DNA of 6,010 nucleotides. Origin: Candidatus Brocadiia bacterium (GTDB taxonomy: Bacteria; Planctomycetota; MHYJ01; WSZJ01). The DNA lies in the NCBI GenBank assembly GCA_013360825.1, contig JABWAY010000253.1:1-6010 (forward strand), written 5' to 3'. The stretch's first letter is position 1, and each line of letters begins with the position of its first letter. A program made the position numbers and the translations under genes. The notes under the pieces were generated by a model that was given only the letters and a program-made list of their open reading frames with translations, was not told the DNA's origin and did no database searches. Positions 1 through 6,010 of this stretch are shown piece by piece.

Positions 1-909
1 GGCCTCTCCCGCGGGCAGCGCCGCCTCGAAACTCACGCCGACCGTCTCGCCGGCGCCGGCGTCGACCGCGCGGACGCCGACCACCTCCCCGCCGGCCTTC
101 AGCGTCGCGTAGGTCTGGCGGCGGGCCGGGGTGAAATTGGAGATCGCGGCGAAGACGGAGCAGGGGACCAGCGTGCGGCCGCCCGACGCGCGCGTCGCGA
201 CGACGCCGTCCGGCCCGAGGACCACCTCCGCCCGGAATGCCGTGATGCCGGTGTTCCCGGCGGACTCTCCCGTCCGCACCCAGGTCAGGGACGTCTCGAG
301 GACGGGATGCGCGGGAATCCCGGCGCACGCGCCGTCGCTGAAGAACAGGATGCGCGCCCCGTCCCGCTTCTCGATCGCGGTCGCGGCCAGCAGCAGCGCA
401 TCCGCGGGGCGCGTCGCCGTGTCACGGACGCGAAGGGACTCGAGCGCCCGCATCGCCGCGGTCCGGTCGCGCGAGAACCCGGCCACCACGCTCGCGCCGC
501 TCCACGCCTCGACCACCATCGCTTCGTCCGTCTCCCCCAGCCGCTCCAGCGTCCCCCGCGCCGCCTCCAGCGCGAGCTCGAGCCGGCTCCGCCCCGCTTC
601 GACGGCGCCCATGGACGCGGATGTGTCCACGACGAGGACGACAACGCTTCCCGGACTCGCCTGACGTCGCAGGGCGGGACGCGCGAGCGCGAAGACGAGA
701 AGCGCGAGGAGGAGCAGCTGGAGGAGGAGCAGGAGGTTGGCGCGGAGGCGCTGGAACGGCGCGTTCGCCTGCATGTCGCGGACGGCCTGCTCCCAGAGGA
801 GAGTGGAGGAGATGCGGACGTCGCGGCGGCGAAGCTTGAGGATGTAGAGGGCGATGAGCGGCACGGCGAGGGCCGCGAGCGCGAGGAAACCCGGATTCAG
901 GACGTTCAC
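1..909 (-). CDS. BatA/VWA-domain membrane protein, 3' end cut off by window edge
   Basis: 303 codons are visible and the frame is still open at base 1, so the C-terminus is missing. Residues 1-80 look like the BatA N-terminal domain (PF07584 type): a first membrane helix at about 6-25, a basic LKLRRRD turn, and a very Leu-rich second helix at about 58-77 ending in ALARPAL. A von Willebrand A domain follows. It has the metal-binding motif DTSASMG (D95, S97, S99), a candidate MIDAS threonine near T164-T166, and the FFSDG strand around D192. From about residue 205 the chain appears to enter another beta-rich domain. The start is GTG at 909: the nearest in-frame upstream stop is the HAD gene's TGA at 948-946, and no better start lies between. 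Only a weak GGGG precedes it, 12 bases away. It is probably membrane-anchored, with the VWA domain binding a protein partner through a divalent metal. Its partner and function are unknown. Confidence 0.9.
   Translation of the reverse strand, partial: MNVLNPGFLALAALAVPLIALYILKLRRRDVRISSTLLWEQAVRDMQANAPFQRLRANLLLLLQLLLLALLVFALARPALRRQASPGSVVVLVVDTSASMGAVEAGRSRLELALEAARGTLERLGETDEAMVVEAWSGASVVAGFSRDRTAAMRALESLRVRDTATRPADALLLAATAIEKRDGARILFFSDGACAGIPAHPVLETSLTWVRTGESAGNTGITAFRAEVVLGPDGVVATRASGGRTLVPCSVFAAISNFTPARRQTYATLKAGGEVVGVRAVDAGAGETVGVSFEAALPAGEA
706..735 (-). repeat. Two imperfect 15-base tandem units encoding the Leu-rich helix
   Basis: On the plus strand, bases 706-720 and 721-735 share 12 of 12 leading bases (gaggaggagcag) and then diverge. 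In the VWA gene they encode five Leu residues (59-63) and then Gln plus four Leu (64-68), the core of the second membrane helix. This is low-complexity coding sequence and could be slippage-prone. It probably reflects selection for Leu rather than a functional DNA repeat. Confidence 0.6.
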
Positions 910-945
910 GATGCGATCATACCCCGGCGCCGCGCTGCGGGGGCG
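910..945 (-). other. 36-base gap between HAD and VWA genes
   Basis: This short spacer holds no hairpin with a T-tract and no recognisable promoter. An ATG at 920 opens only a four-codon frame that ends over the VWA GTG start, so it is not a real gene. The spacer most likely lies within one transcript. Confidence 0.5.
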
Positions 946-1635
946 TCAGCGCGCCGGGAGACGCCCGAGAAATCCGTCGAGGGCGTCGCCGGCGCCCAGC
1001 GTCGACAGGGCGAGATCCGGCGCATGCTGCTCGAGATCGGCGAGGCGGTGCCCTCCCGTGGCGACCGCGACCGCGCGGGCCCCCCACGCCCGGGCGCAGG
1101 CGATGTCCTTCGGCGTGTCCCCGATCACCACCGTCCGCTCCGGGGTCACGTCCAGCCCCCGTTCGCGGTGCCGTCGCAGCGCGTGCGGGACGAGCGCATT
1201 CCGGTCCTCGTCGTCGCTCCCGAACGCCCCGGTCGCGAAATACCGATCGATCCCCGCGGCCCGGACCTTGGTCCACGCGCCGTGTTCGAAATTCCCGGTC
1301 AGCAGCCCCTGCGCGACGTCCGCCCGCGTGGCCAGGCGCTCGAGAGCCCCGGGAAGTCCCGGCTTGAGCGTGACCCGCGACCCCGCCAGCACCCCCGGGA
1401 GCAGCCGCCGGTACGCTCCGTCGAACCTCCCGAGCGCCTCCGGAAACGGCTCCGCAAGCCGGTGCTGCTCGTACCCCTGGCGGAAGATCCACGGATCGGT
1501 GCAGCCGGCCATCACGACGTCGTCGAACGCGTCGGCGATCCCCCAGCATTCCTCGAACGCCAGGTTCATCGCGCGCGTCCCCGCCCCGTGGCTGGAGAGC
1601 AGGGTGCCGTCGATATCCCAGAGGATCAGGATCAT
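946..1635 (-). CDS. HAD-superfamily hydrolase (phosphoglycolate-phosphatase-like)
   Basis: A 229-residue soluble protein of normal length for small HAD phosphatases with a helical cap. Motif I is DIDGTLL at residues 7-13, with nucleophile D7 and acid/base D9. Motif II is LLTGN with T113. Motif IV is VVIGDTPKDIACA with D173 and D177 to hold Mg2+. Residues about 15-85 form the cap region. Where related phosphatases carry the motif III Lys (KP), the segment here reads GSDDEDRNALVPHAL, so the catalytic Lys is less obvious; K123 or R145 could serve. The ATG at 1635 places motif I at the usual distance from the N-terminus. No clear Shine-Dalgarno precedes it, and the 24-base gap to the DUF58 stop suggests read-through translation or reinitiation. 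The expected reaction is hydrolysis of a small phosphomonoester in the cytoplasm, substrate unknown. Its place between two VWA-fold genes may be functional or incidental. Confidence 0.93.
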   Translation of the reverse strand: MILILWDIDGTLLSSHGAGTRAMNLAFEECWGIADAFDDVVMAGCTDPWIFRQGYEQHRLAEPFPEALGRFDGAYRRLLPGVLAGSRVTLKPGLPGALERLATRADVAQGLLTGNFEHGAWTKVRAAGIDRYFATGAFGSDDEDRNALVPHALRRHRERGLDVTPERTVVIGDTPKDIACARAWGARAVAVATGGHRLADLEQHAPDLALSTLGAGDALDGFLGRLPAR

Positions 1636-1659
1636 GCGCGGAGTGTAGCCGGGCCCGGA

Positions 1660-2538
1660 TCAGGACTGAAGGAAGAGCGTCCGCAGGCCGCGGATCACGA
1701 ACTCCTCGAGGTCCGCGTCGCTGCGCGTGAACGCGTACGGCACGTCGCGGCGGCGGCACCAGGACGCGGCGCCGCTGCGGAACGCTTCGACCCGGGCCGC
1801 GTACGCCCTCGCGACCGACCGGGTCAGCGACACCTCGACCTCCGCCCCCGACTCGGCGTCGACGAAGCGGACGTCGTCCGCGTCCGGGGGGGAGAGTTCC
1901 TCCGGAGAGAGGACGTGGATCACCATCGGCTGATACCCCGCGCTCCGGAGGAGCGCGATCGCTCCCTCCCAGCCGGACGGCTCGAGCAGGTCCGAGACGA
2001 CGAAGACCGGTCCCCGCCGGGCGCCCTGCGCCACGAATTCGCGCACCGACGCGGTGAGCGTCCCGGCGCCGCCGGGCTTCAGCCCGTCGAGGAACCGCAG
2101 GAGTTTCCAGATCGCCGCCTTCCCGCGCTCCGGCCCCAGCGCGTCCCCGACCCCCGCCGCGAACGGACGCACGGTGACGCGGTCCAGGCTGGCGAGGCTG
2201 ACGTAGGCCAGCGCCGCCGTGATCTGGCGGGCGCAGTCGAGCTTGGAGGGCGTCCCGCAATCCATGGAGGCGGAGACATCGACGAGGAAGTGAACGGAGA
2301 GGTCTTCCTCCTCGACGAAGAGCTTGAGGTAGAGGCGGTCCATGCGCGCCGCGGCATTCCAGTCGAGGTGCCTGGGATCGTCGCCGGCGACGTACTCGCG
2401 GAAGTCGGCGAACTCGATCGAGACGCCACGCTTCGTGGACCGCCGCTCTCCCTGGAGGCGTCCGGCGAACGCGCGGCGGACGCGGATCGCGAGGCGCTCG
2501 AGGCGCCGGGCGAAGTCGGGACCGAGGGATGTCGTCAT
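1660..2538 (-). CDS. DUF58 domain protein (cytosolic VWA-like)
   Basis: A 292-residue protein with the DUF58 hallmark at about residues 38-92: GVSIEFADFREY, then GDDPRHLDWNAAAR, then an acidic FVEEED segment. It runs straight into a VWA-like strand with MIDAS motif DVSASM (D87, S89, S91). A candidate MIDAS Thr lies at T160-T162, and a second metal-proximal strand, VVSDLLE, contains D183. No membrane helix is visible, so this is the short soluble form; longer family members carry two N-terminal helices. The start ATG at 2538 overlaps the permease stop by four bases (ATGA). No good Shine-Dalgarno is seen, so translation probably depends on coupling. DUF58 proteins are commonly encoded beside MoxR ATPases and BatA-type VWA proteins and are thought to act in assembling or controlling membrane or periplasmic complexes; no biochemical role is settled. 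Here it follows directly on an ABC exporter. Confidence 0.94.
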   Translation of the reverse strand: MTTSLGPDFARRLERLAIRVRRAFAGRLQGERRSTKRGVSIEFADFREYVAGDDPRHLDWNAAARMDRLYLKLFVEEEDLSVHFLVDVSASMDCGTPSKLDCARQITAALAYVSLASLDRVTVRPFAAGVGDALGPERGKAAIWKLLRFLDGLKPGGAGTLTASVREFVAQGARRGPVFVVSDLLEPSGWEGAIALLRSAGYQPMVIHVLSPEELSPPDADDVRFVDAESGAEVEVSLTRSVARAYAARVEAFRSGAASWCRRRDVPYAFTRSDADLEEFVIRGLRTLFLQS

Positions 2539-4109
2539 GGCGCGGCGGGATTCCGCTGCGCAAGCTCTTCGAATTCCCTGCGTTCGGCGCCGTGCTCGAG
2601 GACGGACCCGAGGGTCATGAAGAGGAGGCCGAGGCCGATGTGGAAGATCAGGCAGGGGACCCAGACGGGAACGGCGCCCTGGATCATCGGGATCTGCCCG
2701 GTGCCGAACGTTCCGTCCCAGACGGTGAACATGACCCAGGGGAGGCAGAGGTAACCGGGGACATGGCGGGCGAGGGGGATGTTGTCGGGCGGGAGGCCCT
2801 GGTAGGAGGCGGCCATCCAGAGGAGGGTGAAGACGGGGAGGCCGAGGACGGCGACCAGCCAGGCGACGCGGCCGAGCATGGTGGAGATGCGGAGGCCGCC
2901 GATGAAGGAGGCGACGCCTGCGGCGTAGAGGAACTGGGCGGCGGCGCAGCCGAGCATGAGGCGGAAGGCGAGGTCGCCGTCGTCGGCGTCCCACGCCAGG
3001 AGGCGCATGGCCAGCCACCCGCCCCCGGCCAGCGTGGCGGCGGCGACGGGGACGATCAGGGCGAGGCCGCGGCGTCCTCCGGGGGCGAAGAGGCGGAGCG
3101 GGCGGCGGAATCCGCGCAGGCGCTCCAGGAGCCGCAGCTGGCGGATTCCCGACGCCGGCCCGTCCACGAACTGGAGAGTCACGGCGGAGGCCATGACAGC
3201 GGCGAAAGCCCACCAGGCGAACGTGGCCATGTGGCGGACGGGCATCCACCCGTCATGCAGGAAGAACCAGGCGTTGTAGAGAAACAGCGCGCTGGACGCG
3301 GGGACGAAAATGACGGAGAAGATCCGGACCGGCGTGGCGCGGTTCGCGCCGGGCGGCTTGAGGCGGTTCACGGCGATGATGAACATGAACACGAACGGGA
3401 CGACGAGAGCCCAGGCGGCGTCGATCGCGATCAGGAGCCGGTGTTCGGTGAGGAAGCGCAGCAGGCCGGAGAACACGCCGCGGCCGCGGAACGTGTCGTC
3501 GATCATCTCCATCAGGATCGAGAGCACGGGTCCGGCGCCGAAGAACACCATGAGGTACGAGAGGATGACCGCCCGCGCAAGCGAGTTGCTGAGGGCGCTG
3601 TAGAGAATCGACCACATCGCGACCAGGATCGCGAACGAGAACAGGCCCGCCCCCGCCAGGAGCGGTTCCCAGCCGGACAGGCCGCCGAACCAGAACGGGA
3701 TGGCCATGAGCGGGAGGGTCGCGAAGAGCATGACGGTGACGTACCCGAGCGAGGCGGCGAGCTGTCCCCAGATGATCTGCCACGGCCGCAGCGTGGTCGT
3801 GGAGAGCAGCTCAAGCGTCCCCTGATCGCGCTCACGGACGATCGACGTCCCCGCGAATCCCGGAAGCAGCAGCCCGATCAGGCCGAACTGGATCGTCAGG
3901 AGGATCAGGAATGTCGCCTGCCCGATGTCGCTCGGCGCCATCCCGTCCAGCTCCATCGCGAACGAACTCACCCAGATCACGAACAGCGCGAGCGCCAGCG
4001 CCGAGGTGAGGATGATCATGAACCGGTAGCCGCGGAAGGTCGCCCGCAGCTCGCGCAGCTGGATCGGCCCCGCGATGAACTCCACCAGACGCTCCACCAG
4101 CGCGCTCAC
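2535..4109 (-). CDS. ABC-2-type transporter permease, large polytopic form
   Basis: A 524-residue integral membrane protein. Segments hydrophobic enough to span the membrane lie near residues 30-50, 66-88, 120-141, 152-172, 178-200, 224-247, 262-284, 293-313, 348-370, 383-404, 412-434 and 483-503, so roughly twelve. Between the second and third is the ABC-2 permease coupling signature ERDQGTLELLSTTTLRPWQ (about 93-111), which normally contacts the ATPase. A classic ABC-2 subunit has six helices in about 250-400 residues; this one carries an extra C-terminal block. It could therefore be a fused pair of half-transporters, although the second half has no obvious copy of the signature. The start is GTG at 4109, overlapping the ATPase stop as GTGA, with a strong Shine-Dalgarno just upstream. 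With the ATPase it should form an ATP-driven exporter, substrate unknown. The closest analogues by layout are Gld/Nat-type ABC-2 exporters. Confidence 0.91.
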   Translation of the reverse strand: MSALVERLVEFIAGPIQLRELRATFRGYRFMIILTSALALALFVIWVSSFAMELDGMAPSDIGQATFLILLTIQFGLIGLLLPGFAGTSIVRERDQGTLELLSTTTLRPWQIIWGQLAASLGYVTVMLFATLPLMAIPFWFGGLSGWEPLLAGAGLFSFAILVAMWSILYSALSNSLARAVILSYLMVFFGAGPVLSILMEMIDDTFRGRGVFSGLLRFLTEHRLLIAIDAAWALVVPFVFMFIIAVNRLKPPGANRATPVRIFSVIFVPASSALFLYNAWFFLHDGWMPVRHMATFAWWAFAAVMASAVTLQFVDGPASGIRQLRLLERLRGFRRPLRLFAPGGRRGLALIVPVAAATLAGGGWLAMRLLAWDADDGDLAFRLMLGCAAAQFLYAAGVASFIGGLRISTMLGRVAWLVAVLGLPVFTLLWMAASYQGLPPDNIPLARHVPGYLCLPWVMFTVWDGTFGTGQIPMIQGAVPVWVPCLIFHIGLGLLFMTLGSVLEHGAERREFEELAQRNPAAP

Positions 4110-5029
4110 TGGACCTCCCCGCGCGTCAGCCGCAGGAACAGATCCTCCAGGTCGGCCTTCTCCTCCTCCAGGCCCAGCACCGGCACGCCGCAGATCGCCA
4201 GCGCGCGGACGACGTCGCCGATCTCGTCCTCCTCCCCGTCGTGCCGGAACGTCACCCACCGCTCCCCGCTGTCCAGCACCTCCACGCTCGCGAAACTCCG
4301 CAGCGCCGGAACCGCCTTCACCGGATCCCCCGTGCGGAGCCGCATCGTCCTCCCCGGATTGAGCTGGCCCAGAATCGAGGCCACCGTCCCCGCCGCATGC
4401 AGCCGGCCCTTCTCCACGATCCCCACGCTGGTGCACATGTCCGCCAGCTCCGTCAGGATGTGCGACGAGACGAGGATCGTCTTGCCCATGGACGCGAGTT
4501 CCTTGAGCAGCGCCCGCAGCTCGATCCGGGCGCGCGGGTCGAGCCCGGCCGCGGGCTCGTCAAGAATCAGCACCTGCGGATCGTGCAGCAGCGTCTTCGC
4601 CAGCATCAGGCGCTGCCGCATCCCCTTGCTCATCCCGGACACCGGCCGGTGCCGGAGTTCCCCCAGGTCCGTCAGGTCCATCACGTCCGCGATCACCGCC
4701 GCCCGCCGCGGCCGCGGAATCGAATACGCCGCGGCGAAAAACTCGAGATACTCCACCACGTCGAGCCCGTCGTAGACCCCCGCGTGGTCCGGCATGTACC
4801 CGACCAGCCGCTTCACCTCTTCCGAGAACTCCACGACGTCCAGTCCGGCCACGCGCGCCGAGCCCTCCGTCGGCTCGAGGAGCGTCGCCAGGACGCGCAT
4901 CGTCGTCGTCTTCCCCGCCCCGTTCGGGCCGATGAACCCGAAGACCTCCCCGCGCGGCACCGTGAACGAGATCCCGTCCACGGCGGTGAAGTCGCCGTAG
5001 CATTTCCGCAGTCCCGCAACTTCGATCAT
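4106..5029 (-). CDS. ABC transporter ATP-binding protein
   Basis: A 307-residue cytoplasmic nucleotide-binding subunit with every expected element in order: Walker A GPNGAGKTT (34-42), signature MSKGMRQRL (133-141), Walker B VLILDEP (153-159, with catalytic E158), D-loop AGLD (161-164), and switch His H190 in SSHILTEL. The Q-loop region reads GYMPDHAGVYDGLD, so the usual Gln is Asp at D81. After about residue 220 comes an extra C-terminal domain of about 85 residues, usual in ATPases that drive ABC-2 exporters. The length fits that class (about 300). The ATG at 5029 overlaps the upstream gene's TGA (ATGA), and a moderate GAGG lies 10 bases before it at 5043-5040. Upstream in the same frame the translation loses family resemblance, which supports this start. 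It is encoded directly before its permease and should energise export by it. Confidence 0.97.
   Translation of the reverse strand: MIEVAGLRKCYGDFTAVDGISFTVPRGEVFGFIGPNGAGKTTTMRVLATLLEPTEGSARVAGLDVVEFSEEVKRLVGYMPDHAGVYDGLDVVEYLEFFAAAYSIPRPRRAAVIADVMDLTDLGELRHRPVSGMSKGMRQRLMLAKTLLHDPQVLILDEPAAGLDPRARIELRALLKELASMGKTILVSSHILTELADMCTSVGIVEKGRLHAAGTVASILGQLNPGRTMRLRTGDPVKAVPALRSFASVEVLDSGERWVTFRHDGEEDEIGDVVRALAICGVPVLGLEEEKADLEDLFLRLTRGEVQ
4114..4120 (-). promoter_or_regulatory. Ribosome binding site for the permease
   Basis: On the minus strand GGGGAGG lies four bases before the GTG at 4109, inside the last codons of the ATPase gene. It is the strongest Shine-Dalgarno in the window. It decides the otherwise ambiguous GTG start, since the frame stays open well upstream into the ATPase gene. 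Confidence 0.75.
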
Positions 5030-6010
5030 CGCCGCTCGACCTCGACCGGGACGATCACGACCGCGAAGTCGAGGCCGAACGCCTGCGGCCGGTCGTCCAC
5101 CCGGAACTCCGGGGACGGGAACGCCACGCGCGCGACGAACATCGTCCTCGAAGCCTCGCGGAACGACTCCCCCGCCTCGTCCAGCACCCGGCTGGTGATT
5201 TCCTCGAGATACCCGGGCCTGCCCGGCTCCGGAAGCGGTTCGCGTTCCCAGAACCGGGGAAGGGTCGGGGGAAGCTCCCTCTCGAACGTCGAGCCCGCCG
5301 GGATGTTCCCGAGCAGGAGCCGCCCTCCCTCGACCAGCCGGGCGGACTCCAGTGCGAACTCCGTCCCGTTTTCGACGACGAGCGTCCCGTCCCGCCGGTA
5401 GACGCGGAGCGGGCCGAGCCGGCGCCGCCCCTGGGCGGCGAACCACGCCGGCTCCCGGGTCTCGAACCCCCAGAGCAGGCGGTCGCCGTCCGGCCCCCCC
5501 ATCCGGGCATCCACGATTCCGTGCCGCCGCCCGTCCGCGAGCGTCCGGACGCGCCCCTCCCCCGAGTCGACCGGCGAGATCCTGCGCCGGGGAGACAGGA
5601 GAATCACCGTCTCGAGCGCGCGCGCCTCCTCCGACCCCTCGATCGGCTGCAGCACCGTCAGGCGGTTTCCGAGCGTCACCCGCTCGCTCACCAGCGATCC
5701 GGCGATGAGGAGAACGGCGGTGGCCGCGACGCCGAGAAGCGGGATGAGCACGACGGCCAGCGCCGGCCGGTGCCGGCGGCGCAGCATCAGGAGGCACCCC
5801 GGTCCGACGATCAGGACATAGCCGGCGAGGGCGAGCACGAGAAGGCCGGTGGGCGGGTACCTCACGACGCCGGAGGCCAGCAGCCGGGCGAGCGCTCCCC
5901 AGCGCGCGTTCCCGCGCTCCGCGGGATGCTCCGCCGCGGCCGCGCTCCCCGCATCCAGCCGTTTCAGGATTTCGGTCGCCATGCTCTCGACCCGCCGCAG
6001 GTGTTCCGCG
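5026..6010 (-). CDS. Membrane protein with extramembrane C-terminal domain, 5' end cut off
   Basis: The frame is open to base 6010, giving 327 visible residues. A Met codon at 5982 gives 318 residues but has only a weak GAG in front, and the residues before it (AEHLRRVES) continue naturally, so I think the true start lies outside the window. Counting from that Met, two membrane helices lie at about 45-67 and 73-96. The first ends in an IVGPGCLLMLRRR pattern, followed by about 220 mostly polar, beta-prone residues, including an NGTEFALESARL...GNIPAGSTF stretch. From memory of family patterns, this resembles the C-terminal part of large membrane proteins encoded beside BatA-type VWA genes: a GP-containing helix, an Arg-rich loop, then a beta domain with an N-x-T and G-x-I-x-x-G pattern. 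In those proteins a larger N-terminal domain precedes the helices. No enzymatic motif is visible. It is the first gene of the overlapping chain in this window and is probably a partner of the exporter. Function unknown. Confidence 0.75.
   Translation of the reverse strand, partial: AEHLRRVESMATEILKRLDAGSAAAAEHPAERGNARWGALARLLASGVVRYPPTGLLVLALAGYVLIVGPGCLLMLRRRHRPALAVVLIPLLGVAATAVLLIAGSLVSERVTLGNRLTVLQPIEGSEEARALETVILLSPRRRISPVDSGEGRVRTLADGRRHGIVDARMGGPDGDRLLWGFETREPAWFAAQGRRRLGPLRVYRRDGTLVVENGTEFALESARLVEGGRLLLGNIPAGSTFERELPPTLPRFWEREPLPEPGRPGYLEEITSRVLDEAGESFREASRTMFVARVAFPSPEFRVDDRPQAFGLDFAVVIVPVEVERR

Noticed and set aside
285..644. A 119-codon minus-strand frame within the VWA gene
   Set aside because: It is out of frame with the VWA protein, whose MIDAS motif and BatA N-terminus define the real frame. 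Its product is Trp/Arg/Ser-rich, typical of a shadow.
702..740. GAG-rich plus-strand tract resembling a repeat array
   Set aside because: It is explained by Leu codons of a membrane helix in the VWA gene; there are no spacers or longer repeat units as in CRISPR.
1649..1658. Perfect 10-base palindrome ccgggcccgg between DUF58 and HAD genes
   Set aside because: It has no loop and no T-tract, so it is not a convincing terminator. A palindrome of this size is expected by chance in such GC-rich DNA.
917..2563. A 548-codon minus-strand frame overlapping HAD and DUF58
   Set aside because: It shares the strand but is in another frame from both genes. The translation is Arg/Gly/Ala-rich, while the two overlapped frames carry intact catalytic or metal-binding motifs.
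307..2754. An 815-codon plus-strand open frame
   Set aside because: It runs antisense across four convincing minus-strand genes and their boundaries. Its product is low-complexity Arg/Glu/Pro/Gly sequence with no family resemblance. High GC at codon third positions readily opens such frames.
2529..4775. A 748-codon plus-strand open frame
   Set aside because: It is antisense to the permease and ATPase, with a highly acidic, Gly/Glu/His-rich product that turns Ser/Arg-rich, no domain features and no supporting start signal.
4241..5401. A 386-codon plus-strand open frame
   Set aside because: It is the complement shadow of the ATPase and the unknown membrane protein, His/Arg/Pro-rich with no motif.

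Overview
This window is very GC-rich, compact bacterial DNA. All six genes I can support lie on the minus strand and fill almost the whole window. The genome is chromosomal in style: wobble positions are mostly G or C, gene overlaps are short, and I see no mobile elements, RNA genes or CRISPR. The combination of an ABC-2 exporter with short DUF58 and BatA-type VWA proteins is common in Planctomycetota, Verrucomicrobiota, Acidobacteriota and related deep-branching phyla. That fits here, but I cannot name the taxon from the sequence alone.

In transcription order, right to left, the genes are: (1) the 3' part of a membrane protein of unknown function, with two membrane helices and a C-terminal domain, running off the right edge (6010-5026); (2) an ABC transporter ATPase (5029-4106); (3) a 524-residue polytopic ABC-2-type permease (4109-2535); (4) a cytoplasmic DUF58/VWA-like protein (2538-1660); (5) a HAD-superfamily phosphatase-like hydrolase (1635-946); (6) the 5' part of a BatA/VWA membrane protein, running off the left edge (909-1).

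Genes 1-4 are joined by three consecutive 4-base stop/start overlaps (ATGA, GTGA, ATGA). They should be translated as one coupled unit. Gene 5 follows after 24 bases and gene 6 after another 36, with no terminator-like hairpin in either gap, so all six probably share one transcript. I see no promoter or terminator, and both ends of the operon appear to lie outside the window.

My functional reading is inference. An ABC-2 exporter (genes 2 and 3) acts with two MIDAS-bearing VWA-fold proteins (4 cytosolic, 6 membrane-anchored) and a membrane protein with a large domain outside the membrane (1). Such modules often sit near a MoxR AAA+ ATPase, which is not in this window. The substrate and physiological role of this module family are not established. 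The HAD hydrolase between the two VWA genes is the least expected member. The rest looks like a recognisable but functionally uncharacterised cluster rather than an entirely new system.
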